Shown here: in pieces, positions 1 to 7,290 of the stretch
How positions within the stretch are numbered: position 1 is the stretch's first letter
Layout of the letters: each line of letters begins with the position of its first letter
Origin: Candidatus Gemmiger excrementipullorum
GTDB lineage: Bacteria; Bacillota; Clostridia; Oscillospirales; Ruminococcaceae
Direction of reading: 5' to 3'
NCBI GenBank assembly: GCA_019115045.1
Contig: DXEI01000138.1
Span: 1-42,495, forward strand
Length of the DNA stretch: 42,495 bases
Made by a program: the position numbers and the translations under genes
Notes under the pieces: model-generated
What the model was told of the DNA's origin: nothing
Seen by the model: the letters and a program-made list of their open reading frames with translations, nothing else
Database searches by the model: none

Positions 1-692
1 GGGTTGGTGGAGTTGCCGGTGATGGAAACGTCAACGCCCTCCAGCTTCATGATGGCCACACCCTCGAGCACGTCGTTGGCGCCGTAGCACTTGACGGCCG
101 CGCGCTCGCCGTCCGAGTAGGGGACGGTCTCGACGACCTTGACCTCGCCGGTCTTGAAGTCGAAATCGGTCTTGACGTAGGTAAAGCCGTTGATGCGGCT
201 GATGATCATGGCGGCGTCCTTGCCCAGGCCGTTCAGGATGACGCGCAGGGGCTCTTTGCGGACCTTGTTGGCGGTGCGGGCGATGCCGATGGCGCCTTCG
301 GCGGCGGCAAAGGACTCGTGCCCGGCCAGGAAGCAGAAGCAGCGGGTGTCCTCATGCAGCAGCATGGCGCCCAGGTTGCCGTGGCCCAGGCCGACGTGGC
401 GCTGCTCGGCCACGGAGCCGGGGACGGTGAAGGCTTCGAGGCCCTCGCCGATGGCGGCGGCGCAGTCGGCCGCGCTCTTGAGGCCGCGCTTGACCGCAAT
501 GGCGGTGCCGAGGGTGTAGGCCCAGACGGCGTTGTCGAAGCAGATGGGCTGGATGCCGCGGATGATCTTATCGCAGTCGATGCCCTTGGCCAGCAGCATC
601 TCGTTGCAGGCGTCGAGGCTCTCCAGCCCGTTGGCTTTCAGGCACTCGTTGATTTTGGGCATACGGCGTTCCTGGGATTCAAAAGTTGCCAT
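1..692 (-). CDS. GGGtGRT family protein (3' end cut by window edge)
   Basis: 230 codons are visible from an ATG preceded by a GGAGG Shine-Dalgarno; the C-terminus lies outside the window. The N-terminus MATFESQERRMPKINE and the following segments, including GHGNLGAMLLHEDTRCF, fit my memory of the GGGtGRT family, an uncharacterised family usually encoded beside a NifU-like Fe-S scaffold. The name-giving glycine-rich motif is expected beyond the visible part, so it could not be checked. It lies 20 bp downstream of the scaffold gene and is almost certainly co-transcribed with it. The function is not established; a role in iron-sulfur or redox metabolism is suggested only by the partnership. Confidence 0.8.
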   Translation of the reverse strand, partial: MATFESQERRMPKINECLKANGLESLDACNEMLLAKGIDCDKIIRGIQPICFDNAVWAYTLGTAIAVKRGLKSAADCAAAIGEGLEAFTVPGSVAEQRHVGLGHGNLGAMLLHEDTRCFCFLAGHESFAAAEGAIGIARTANKVRKEPLRVILNGLGKDAAMIISRINGFTYVKTDFDFKTGEVKVVETVPYSDGERAAVKCYGANDVLEGVAIMKLEGVDVSITGNSTN

Positions 693-712
693 AGTGTGGT
701 TCCTCCCTCTTC

Positions 713-1417
713 TTATTCTTCACGCGGGTCGATGTACTTGACAGCGCCCTGCTCGGCAGAGAAGCGGCCGTAGGTGCCGATGTTCTTCTCGTACGCCTCT
801 TTGGGGTCCTTGCCGTGGCGGATGTCTTCCATCATCTTGCCGAGACGGACGAACTGGTAGCCGATGACCTGGTTGTCCTTGTCCAGCGCGGTCTTGAGGA
901 TGTAACCCTCGGTCAGTTCCAGGTAGCGCACGCCCTTGACTTTGGTAGAGAAAATGGTACCGGTCATGCTGCGCAGGCCCTTGCCCAGGTCGTCCAGACC
1001 CGCGCCGACGGGCAGGCCGTTCTCCGAGAAGGCGGTCTGGCTGCGGCCGTAGACGATCTGCAGGAACAGCTCACGCATGGCGACGTTGATGGCGTCGCAC
1101 ACCAGGTCGGTGTTGAGCGCTTCCAGGATGGTCTTGCCGGGCAGGATCTCGCCCGCCATGGCGGCGGAGTGGGTCATGCCGGAGCAGCCCAGCGTCTCGA
1201 CGAGGGCTTCCTCGATGATGCCGTTTTTGATGTTCAGGCTGAGCTTGCAGGCGCCCTGTTCCGGGGCGCACCAGCCTACGCCGTGGGTATAGCCGCTGAT
1301 GTCCTCGATTTTATAGGCCTTGACCCACTCGCCTTCTTCGGGGATGGGGGCGGGACCATGATGGGGCCCTTTTGTGATCGGGCACATGTTTTTGACCTGT
1401 GCGGAGTATTCGATCAT
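713..1417 (-). CDS. Iron-sulfur cluster assembly scaffold, NifU/IscU-like
   Basis: 234 aa with an IscU/NifU N-terminal type fold. Three cysteines are placed as in scaffold proteins: Cys50 and Cys57 (GWCAPEQGACK) and Cys78 in ETLGCSGMTHSAAMAGE. Such proteins assemble a transient Fe-S cluster in the cytosol and hand it to apo-proteins. It is longer than classical IscU (about 130 aa); the extra C-terminal half is characteristic of the clostridial variant paired with GGGtGRT proteins. The start has an AGGAG motif 7-8 nt upstream. A sigma-A promoter at 1465-1493 precedes it. No cysteine desulfurase is visible here, so the sulfur donor must be encoded elsewhere. Confidence 0.85.
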   Translation of the reverse strand: MIEYSAQVKNMCPITKGPHHGPAPIPEEGEWVKAYKIEDISGYTHGVGWCAPEQGACKLSLNIKNGIIEEALVETLGCSGMTHSAAMAGEILPGKTILEALNTDLVCDAINVAMRELFLQIVYGRSQTAFSENGLPVGAGLDDLGKGLRSMTGTIFSTKVKGVRYLELTEGYILKTALDKDNQVIGYQFVRLGKMMEDIRHGKDPKEAYEKNIGTYGRFSAEQGAVKYIDPREE

Positions 1418-1464
1418 AATTTTCTCTCCTTTGCATAGTTGTTAGGCTTTTCACAGCTAAGTTT

Positions 1465-1493
1465 ATTATATAGGAAACAGCGGTGGTTTGCAA
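1465..1493 (-). promoter_or_regulatory. Sigma-A promoter of the Fe-S scaffold/GGGtGRT operon
   Basis: On the minus strand TTGCAA (1493-1488) is separated by 17 bp from a perfect TATAAT (1470-1465). The predicted start point lies about 40 bp upstream of the scaffold ATG. Confidence 0.75.
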
Positions 1494-1552
1494 GACGTTA
1501 GCCCTTGCTAACCCTCTGTTTTTTCGTCTATCTTGCCAAAATCCGGCCGGGT

Positions 1553-3214
1553 TCAATACAAAAAACCGAACAAGACGCGGGACGCCGCGCCGCACACGGC
1601 CATCATGGCGATGGCGGCCAGCACCGGCGGCGTCCACAGCCGCGCAAGGCCCGGCTTTGGCGGCGGCGCCGCCGCCTTTTTGCGGGGCTTGGCGCGCGGT
1701 GCGGGCGCGGCGGCGGGGGCGTCCTCGGGCGGCAGGCAGAACACCTGCAGCAGCCCGAACAGCAGCATGACCTCGGGGAAGACCATCGACACGCGGATGG
1801 ACACCACCGCGTGCGCCAGGTAGCTGACGAGCGCCAGCGTGACGGGCGCGACGCCGGGGCGCAGCCAGTTTTGCGCCGCGCGTTTAAGGTGCGCGGCCAC
1901 GAACCACACCCAAGCCGCCAGCCCCAGCAGGCCGGTGGTCAGCAGCTGTTCCAGATACTCATTATGGGCGGCGTAAAAGGTGTTCATGCGGGGGGTCAAA
2001 TCGCTGCCGGCCCAGGCGCGCATGGCGGTGTGCATCATGCCGGTGCCTACGCCCGCCAGCTTGCGCCACAGCGGCTGGTCCAGCCAGGTCGCCCAGGTGA
2101 TGCGCCAGGCCGTGCCGCGGTAGGTGCCCCAGTCGTCGTTGATGACGAGCACCTCGTCCAGCCGCCCCAGGCTGGGGAAACCCGGCCAGAAGTTGGCCAG
2201 CGCGAACAGCGCGGCCCCCAGCACGACCACCACGGCCGCCACGACGCGGCCGGCTTTCCACAGCGGGACCTCGCGCCCGCGCAGCCCAAAGCGCAGCAGT
2301 GCCCACAGCGCCGTGCACACCATGAATCCCGCCGTGGCAAAATGGCCAAGTGCCGCCAGCATCGGCCGGCCACCCTGGGTGTAGACGTTCTCGCGCATGT
2401 ACATCATCCACCCGGCGTGGAAGAAAAAGAACGCCCCGATCACCGCCAGGCGGCGCAGGATGCGGGTGGTGAACATCTTCTGGCAGATGAGCACCAGCAC
2501 CGCCGCGCCGATGCCCAGCGCCAGGCCCTCGGCGTCGACGACGGCGAGCGCCAGCCCGCCAAAGAACGCCGGCACGCCGTAAAACAGCGTGTGGCGCACA
2601 CCGCGCGCGACCAGAAAAGCGTAGAACACCAGCGGCAGCGCCACCGCCATAAAGGCGGAGTTGAAGTTTTTCTGCCCCAGGGTAGAGAAAAACTGTGCGC
2701 GCTCCACAACGGCCGTATCGGCATAGGCGCCGATGAGGTCGATGTTGAAGATGTTGAGCACATACAGCACCGTGACGATGGCGGCGGTGACGCCGATGCA
2801 GAACGTCAGGCCGTTGAGCAGCCCCTGCGGCGCAAACGCCCGCACGGCCAGGTAGCCGGCCGCCGTGAACAGCACCATCATGCACCCGCCGTAGTAGCCG
2901 CCCAGCCCCCAGAACGAGGACACCGGCGACAGCGACGCCGCCGTGGACACCAGCCCGGTGAGCACAAACGCCCCCAGCGCCCACAGGCTGTGGTCGCCCG
3001 GCGTCAGGCGGCCGCGCAGCGGGGACGCGCCCACCAGCGCCAGCGCGCCCAGCCACAGGCAGAACGCCCAGCACAGCGTGCACACGCCGGTGAACTTAAC
3101 GACGCCGAGGTTGGAGAATTTGTCGATATATAAAGGGTAGACGCACAGCACCGCCAGCAAAAACGCGGTGGCCGAGCGCGCTGCGAGCTGCCGCAGCTGC
3201 AATGTCTGCTGCAT
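1553..3214 (-). CDS. O-antigen ligase-like polymerase (Wzy_C domain membrane protein)
   Basis: 553 aa polytopic membrane protein with roughly a dozen hydrophobic segments. In the second half, AAHNEYLEQLLTTGLLG matches the Wzy_C (O-antigen ligase/polymerase) signature around the periplasmic-loop histidine and glutamate. Such enzymes ligate or polymerise polyprenol-linked glycans at the outer face of the membrane. The C-terminus carries a basic, Ala/Pro-rich stretch followed by one more hydrophobic segment. The start is ATG at 3214 with AAAGGAGG just upstream; the longer frame starting at 3247 has no such site. In a Gram-positive cell the acceptor could be a capsule or wall polymer; the substrate cannot be read from sequence. 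Confidence 0.8.
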   Translation of the reverse strand: MQQTLQLRQLAARSATAFLLAVLCVYPLYIDKFSNLGVVKFTGVCTLCWAFCLWLGALALVGASPLRGRLTPGDHSLWALGAFVLTGLVSTAASLSPVSSFWGLGGYYGGCMMVLFTAAGYLAVRAFAPQGLLNGLTFCIGVTAAIVTVLYVLNIFNIDLIGAYADTAVVERAQFFSTLGQKNFNSAFMAVALPLVFYAFLVARGVRHTLFYGVPAFFGGLALAVVDAEGLALGIGAAVLVLICQKMFTTRILRRLAVIGAFFFFHAGWMMYMRENVYTQGGRPMLAALGHFATAGFMVCTALWALLRFGLRGREVPLWKAGRVVAAVVVVLGAALFALANFWPGFPSLGRLDEVLVINDDWGTYRGTAWRITWATWLDQPLWRKLAGVGTGMMHTAMRAWAGSDLTPRMNTFYAAHNEYLEQLLTTGLLGLAAWVWFVAAHLKRAAQNWLRPGVAPVTLALVSYLAHAVVSIRVSMVFPEVMLLFGLLQVFCLPPEDAPAAAPAPRAKPRKKAAAPPPKPGLARLWTPPVLAAIAMMAVCGAASRVLFGFLY

Positions 3215-3268
3215 GGGACCTCCTTTGCGCAAACAGGGCACGGTCAATAACTTCTTTACATTGTATCT

Positions 3269-3296
3269 ATTTTACACACCGCGGCGTTTTTTGCAA
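3269..3296 (-). promoter_or_regulatory. Probable promoter of the O-antigen-ligase-like gene
   Basis: Minus-strand TTGCAA (3296-3291), 16-bp spacer, TAAAAT (3274-3269). It overlaps the end of the upstream MFS gene, so the ligase-like gene may be transcribed both from here and by read-through. Confidence 0.5.
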
Positions 3297-4444
3297 GCGG
3301 GCGGCAGCGGTTTTACAAGTTTGACACAAGCCAGCCCCGCCAGCGCGCAGCCCCCGGCCAGCCAGTGCCGGGCAGTCAGCCCCAGCGCCTGGCTGCCAAG
3401 GTAGCTCAGCAAACTGCCGCCGCACATGCCCAGCGCAAGGAAACCATAGTTGACCCCGGCATGGCGCAGGCCGAACAGATCGGTGTTGAACGCCGGCTGC
3501 ACCGCCGCCGCGCCCGAGTAGCAGAACGTCAGCAGCGCGTAGGCCGCCGGCATCCACCAGCCGCCCGCAAAGGCGAACCACGCCGAACCCGCCGCCAGCC
3601 CCAGGTAGACGCCGTACAGCGCCCGTTTGCGGCCCAGGCGGTCGCTGGCGGCGGGGCACAGCAGCCGCCCGGCCGCGCTGGCCAGCGACCCCAGCACGAC
3701 GCAGAGCGGGGCGGCAGCCTCCGGCAGGCCGCGGTCGGCCGCCAGGGAAAGGATCTCGGGGCTGAACAGCAGCACCGGCGGCGCGCTGAGCGCCACCGCC
3801 GCCGCGCACAACCGGTACTGCGGCGTGCGCAGCATCTGGCGGGGGGCCAGCCCCTGCAGCGGCGCCTGCGGGGCGGCGGGCGGGTCTTGCAGCAGCGCCG
3901 CGCCCGCGCCGCACACCAGCAGCATGACGCCGCCCAGCGCCGCAAAGCAGGCGCGGATGCCCCACGCCCCGCCCACGCCGCGCACGAACAGCGTGTAAAA
4001 CGCGCCCGAAAGCCCCATGGCCGCCCCGGTCACTCCGGTGGCCCAGCCCTTTTTGCCGCGGTACCACTTTTGCGCGCAGGCCAGCACCGCCGGGGCCAAA
4101 AAGGCGCTGCCCGCCCCGGCCGGCAGGCTGTAGACGAGCAAAAACAGCACGATGCTGCCCGGCGGCGTCAGCGCGGCGGCGAAAAAGCCGCCCGCCAGCA
4201 GCGCTGTGCCCCACAGCCCGGCTGTGCGCGGGCCGCGGCGGTCCTGCAACAGGCCGCCCGCCGCGCAGCCCGCGCCGTAGGCTGCCACCAGCAGCGCAAA
4301 TGCCAGCATGGCCTGCCCGCGGCTGAACCCGTACCCCTGCATGACGGGGCGCTGGAACACGCCCCACGCCGCCGGGATGCCGGTGAGCAGCTGCACCCCG
4401 GCCCCGGCCGCCAGAATGTACGGCCCGCGGTTTTGCTTTGCCAT
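3272..4444 (-). CDS. MFS transporter, OFA (oxalate/formate antiporter-like) family
   Basis: 390 aa with about 12 transmembrane segments, the usual MFS size. The first segments (ILAAGAGVQLLTGIPAAWGVF, then QGYGFSRGQAMLAFAL) and the loop-2 motif GGLLQDRRGPR are typical of the OFA subfamily, which exchanges or imports small organic anions. The loop 8-9 motif also appears as ASDRLGRKRAL. The start at 4444 (MAKQNRG) is chosen because the family normally begins a few residues before the first membrane helix; the Shine-Dalgarno is weak (AAGGGGG). An upstream ATG at 4498 in the same frame has no ribosome site. It is divergent from the HisS-like gene. The substrate is unknown. Confidence 0.8.
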   Translation of the reverse strand: MAKQNRGPYILAAGAGVQLLTGIPAAWGVFQRPVMQGYGFSRGQAMLAFALLVAAYGAGCAAGGLLQDRRGPRTAGLWGTALLAGGFFAAALTPPGSIVLFLLVYSLPAGAGSAFLAPAVLACAQKWYRGKKGWATGVTGAAMGLSGAFYTLFVRGVGGAWGIRACFAALGGVMLLVCGAGAALLQDPPAAPQAPLQGLAPRQMLRTPQYRLCAAAVALSAPPVLLFSPEILSLAADRGLPEAAAPLCVVLGSLASAAGRLLCPAASDRLGRKRALYGVYLGLAAGSAWFAFAGGWWMPAAYALLTFCYSGAAAVQPAFNTDLFGLRHAGVNYGFLALGMCGGSLLSYLGSQALGLTARHWLAGGCALAGLACVKLVKPLPPACKKRRGV

Positions 4445-4512
4445 GGCGAAAGCCCCCTTCCCCTGCCGTACAGTATGCCCGCCGCCGCTGCGTTTCATAA
4501 CCGCGCCGCGCA

Positions 4513-4541
4513 TTGACAAAATACAGCGGGGCGTTTATCAT
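4513..4541 (+). promoter_or_regulatory. Sigma-A promoter of the histidyl-tRNA synthetase-like gene
   Basis: TTGACA (4513-4518), 17-bp spacer, TATCAT (4536-4541), placed 32 bp before the ATG. The -35 is a perfect consensus. Confidence 0.75.
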
Positions 4542-4573
4542 GGTAGCAGTATCGAGAGAAGGAGCATCCTGCC

Positions 4574-5821
4574 ATGAAGACCCAGCCGTTAAAAGGCATG
4601 CGCGACCTGCTGCCGCAGGAACAGGCGCTGCGTGATTCCATCCAGGGCCAGATCTTGGCCGTCTACCGCGCCGCCGGGTTCCAGCGCATCTCCACCCCCA
4701 TTTTGGAGGACATGGAGAATCTGGACAAAAGCGACGGCGGCGACAACCTGAATTTGATCTTTAAAGTGCTCAAGCGCGGCGACAAGCTGGAAAAGGCGCT
4801 GCAGAGCGGCGACGAAGCCCAGCTTTCCGACATGGGGCTGCGGTACGACCTGACGCTGCCGCTCTCACGCTATTACGCCGCCCACCGCAACGAGCTGCCC
4901 AACCCGTTCAAGGTCATCCAGACCGACCGCGTCTACCGCGCCGAGCGCCCGCAGAAGGGCCGCCTGCGCGAGTTCGTGCAGTGCGACATCGACATTTTGG
5001 GCGACAGCTCCCCCAACGCCGAAGTCGAGCTCATCGACGTGACGGCCCGTGCGCTGCTGACCATCGGCTTCAGCGGCTTCACCGTGCACATCAACGACCG
5101 GCGCATCCTGCGCGCGATGCTGCAGGCGATGGGCTTTGACGCCGCGGACCTCGACTCGGTCTGCGTCAGCTTTGACAAGCTGGACAAGATCGGCCCCGAC
5201 GGCGTCAAGGCCGAACTGACCGAAAAAGCCTTTGCCCCTGCGGCCGTCGACGCGCTGGACGCCTTTTTGCGCAAAGGCGATTTCAGCCTGGAGGCCGTGA
5301 CCGCCCAGCTGGGCGACGACGCCCTGACCGCCGACCTGCGCTATGTGCTGGCCGCCAGCGAGAAGATCGCTGCCGGGCGCTACGGCATCGCCTACACGCC
5401 CAGCCTGGTGCGCGGGCAGGGGTACTACACCGGCATGGTGTTTGAGGTCACCTGCCCGCAGTTCGGCGGCGCGGTGGCCGGCGGCGGCCGCTACGACAAC
5501 ATGGTGGGCAAGTTCATCGGCCAGCAGGTGCCGGCCGTCGGGTTCTCCATCGGGTTTGAGCGCGTCTGCGGCATTTTGCTGGAGCAGGGCTGCCAGATCC
5601 CCGGGGCCAAGCCGCGCCTGGCGCTTTTGTACCTGCCCGACGCCGATTTTGCCGCCGTGCTGCAAAAAGCCGAGCGCCTGCGCGCCGGCTATGACGTGAC
5701 GGTGCTGGCGCAGGCCAAAAAGCTGGGCAAGCAGTTTGGCACGCTGGAAGCCTCCGGCTATGCCGCCGTGGCCTTTGCCGACAACGACGACCTGAAACTG
5801 CTTGGGCAAAAAGCCGAATAA
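4574..5821 (+). CDS. hisS: Histidyl-tRNA synthetase family protein (HisS/HisZ-like)
   Basis: 415 aa class II aminoacyl-tRNA synthetase fold. Motif 1 lies near residues 33-46, the loop LRYDLTLPLSR at 89-99, motif 2 at 118-140 (RVYRAERPQKGRLREF), and motif 3 at 301-331 (AGGGRYDNM ... GFSIGFER). The segment KLDKIGPDGVKAEL is typical of HisRS insertions. The HisA loop reads LVRGQGYYTG (278-287): the catalytic Arg280 is kept but the usual Leu-Asp is Gln-Gly. The C-terminal anticodon-binding part is short (about 70 residues) and ends soon after a recognisable KLGKQF segment. It is either an unusual HisRS or a paralogue such as the HisZ regulatory subunit; no his biosynthesis genes are adjacent. GAGAAGGAG precedes the ATG. 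Confidence 0.7.
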   Translation: MKTQPLKGMRDLLPQEQALRDSIQGQILAVYRAAGFQRISTPILEDMENLDKSDGGDNLNLIFKVLKRGDKLEKALQSGDEAQLSDMGLRYDLTLPLSRYYAAHRNELPNPFKVIQTDRVYRAERPQKGRLREFVQCDIDILGDSSPNAEVELIDVTARALLTIGFSGFTVHINDRRILRAMLQAMGFDAADLDSVCVSFDKLDKIGPDGVKAELTEKAFAPAAVDALDAFLRKGDFSLEAVTAQLGDDALTADLRYVLAASEKIAAGRYGIAYTPSLVRGQGYYTGMVFEVTCPQFGGAVAGGGRYDNMVGKFIGQQVPAVGFSIGFERVCGILLEQGCQIPGAKPRLALLYLPDADFAAVLQKAERLRAGYDVTVLAQAKKLGKQFGTLEASGYAAVAFADNDDLKLLGQKAE

Positions 5822-5837
5822 CCCTGCAAAAAATTGT

Positions 5838-5873
5838 GCAACAGGCTGAATTTTAACAGTCTGTTGCTTTTTT
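5838..5873 (+). terminator. Intrinsic terminator after the HisS-like gene
   Basis: Arms 5838-5848 and 5857-5867 form an 11-bp stem with one G-T pair and an 8-nt AT loop, followed by six T residues. It starts 17 bp after the stop codon. Confidence 0.9.
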
Positions 5874-5918
5874 GTAGGCTTTTTGTAGGCAAGCTGTAAC
5901 CCACGCCCCCGGTTTTTA

Positions 5919-5927
5919 TGGTATACT
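5919..5927 (+). promoter_or_regulatory. Extended -10 promoter of the DUF4349 lipoprotein gene
   Basis: TGG directly precedes TATACT (5922-5927), an extended -10 arrangement. No good -35 hexamer is seen at 16-18 bp. It lies about 55 bp upstream of the ATG. Confidence 0.5.
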
Positions 5928-5982
5928 GGGGTTACCGAACGATCCTGCCGCGCACCGCGCGGCCCTGAAAGGAGCGAGCCTT

Positions 5983-7017
5983 ATGACCAAACGTATCCGA
6001 CGCCTGACGGCCGCGCTGCTGGCCGCCGCGCTGCTGGCCGGGTGCGGCGGTTCCGACAGCGGTTCCAACACTGCCAGCTACGACGCCGTGGCTGAGGAGA
6101 GCCTGGCCCTGGCGTCCGGCGGCACCGAGAGCGCCCTGCTGCCCGACACCGCCACCGGCGAAAGCGCGCAGAAGATCATCTACCGCGCCGACCTGTATAT
6201 GGAATCGACCGACTTTGACGCCGCGCAGGACACCCTGCTGGACGCCGTGGACGCCGCCGGCGCCTGGCTGGAGTACAGCTACCAGAGCGGCTCTGCCAAA
6301 GAGCAGGACCGCCGCGTGGAGTACACCGTGCGCGTGCCGGTGGAAAACTACAGCGCCTTTTTGGAGCAGGCCGGCCAGGCCGGCAGCGTGCTGAACCTGA
6401 GCGAGAACGCCGAGGACGTGACGAGCGAGTACATCGACGTCGACGCGCGCATCACCTCGCTGGAAGCCCAGCGCGACCGCCTGAACGAACTGGCCGCCCA
6501 GGCCGAGACGACCGCCGACCTGCTGGAGATCGAGAACCAGCTTTCCAACGTGCAGTACCAGCTGGAGAGCTACACCCAGCAGATGCGCGCACTGGAAGGC
6601 AAGATCACCTACTCGACCGTTGACATCAGCCTGGAGGAAGTTGCCGTGCTGACGCCCACCGGCGTGACGTTCGGCGCGCGCCTGGCCGATGCGTTCGGCG
6701 GCGGCTGGCGCATGTTCGTGGATTTTGTGCAGGGCCTGGTGCTGACGCTGGTCTACCTGTGGCCGCTGCTGGTCATTGCAGCGGTGGTCGTGGGCGTCGT
6801 GCTGGTGCAGCGCCGCAAACACCCGCGCCCGCCCAAACCGCCCAAGCCCGGCAAAAAAGCCCCGGCGCCGCCCGCGCAGTACGGCCTGCCCGACGCGCCG
6901 GCCGCCAATGCCCCGCCGCAAAGCGGCAAACCGGACGCCCCGAAAAACCCGGACGCCCCGCAGGACGCCCCCGCCGCCCCGGCAGAAACGCCGGAACCGC
7001 CCAAGCCGAAATATTGA
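5983..7017 (+). CDS. DUF4349 lipoprotein with C-terminal membrane helix
   Basis: 344 aa. The N-terminus is a lipoprotein signal: two-arginine basic start, hydrophobic core and lipobox LLAGC with Cys21 as the acylated residue. Residues about 60-215 form a DUF4349 domain (AQKIIYRADLYMES ... YIDVDARITSLEAQRDRL) with a predicted coiled coil of alternating Glu/Gln/Leu around 155-200. A single transmembrane helix follows near 245-267, then a cytoplasmic tail very rich in Pro, Ala and Lys. DUF4349 proteins are extracytoplasmic and of unknown function. AAAGGAG precedes the ATG. Single-gene transcription unit, bounded by terminators on both sides. Confidence 0.85.
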   Translation: MTKRIRRLTAALLAAALLAGCGGSDSGSNTASYDAVAEESLALASGGTESALLPDTATGESAQKIIYRADLYMESTDFDAAQDTLLDAVDAAGAWLEYSYQSGSAKEQDRRVEYTVRVPVENYSAFLEQAGQAGSVLNLSENAEDVTSEYIDVDARITSLEAQRDRLNELAAQAETTADLLEIENQLSNVQYQLESYTQQMRALEGKITYSTVDISLEEVAVLTPTGVTFGARLADAFGGGWRMFVDFVQGLVLTLVYLWPLLVIAAVVVGVVLVQRRKHPRPPKPPKPGKKAPAPPAQYGLPDAPAANAPPQSGKPDAPKNPDAPQDAPAAPAETPEPPKPKY

Positions 7018-7032
7018 CCCCTGCCAAATGGA

Positions 7033-7064
7033 ACCGCCCCGGGCCTGTACAGGCCCGGGGCGGT
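7033..7064. terminator. Bidirectional intrinsic terminator
   Basis: A perfect 32-nt palindrome with two 16-nt arms, GC-rich in the middle, between the convergent DUF4349 gene and the LPXTG-like fragment. The T-tract is modest (TGTCTTAT on the plus side), but position and stability favour a terminator. Confidence 0.75.
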
Positions 7065-7086
7065 GTCTTATAGGGTACGCTGTAAA

Positions 7087-7290
7087 TTACTGTGCGCGGC
7101 GCTTGCGCAGTGCCAGCAGCGCCAGCAGCGCGCCGGCCGCCGCAACGGCCGCACCGCCCAGCGCCCCCGCCGGCAATTCATCGCCGGTCTGCGGGATCGC
7201 GGCCGCCGGGGCGGCGGATGCTGCCGGGGCCGCCGCTTCGGCCGCTCCGCTCGGGAGCGTGCCGCGCCGGGCACAAAAACAAAGACTCAA
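7087..7290 (-). pseudogene. LPXTG-type sorting-signal fragment (remnant of a wall-anchored protein?)
   Basis: 67-codon frame. After an Ala/Pro-rich stretch it has IPQTGDE (from residue 32), a hydrophobic segment (about 42-60) and a basic tail RKRRAQ: the three parts of a sortase sorting signal. There is no signal peptide and no extracellular domain. Its ATG overlaps the stop of the PTS gene (ATGA), so it could be translated by coupling, yet an anchored protein without export signal makes little sense. A 3' remnant of a larger surface-protein gene is the likelier reading. No sortase gene is visible in the window. Confidence 0.5.

Noticed and set aside
1540..1552. CCGGCCGG palindrome just after the O-antigen-ligase-like gene as terminator
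   Set aside because: The stem is only four pairs with no room for a loop and no T-run follows in the right place.
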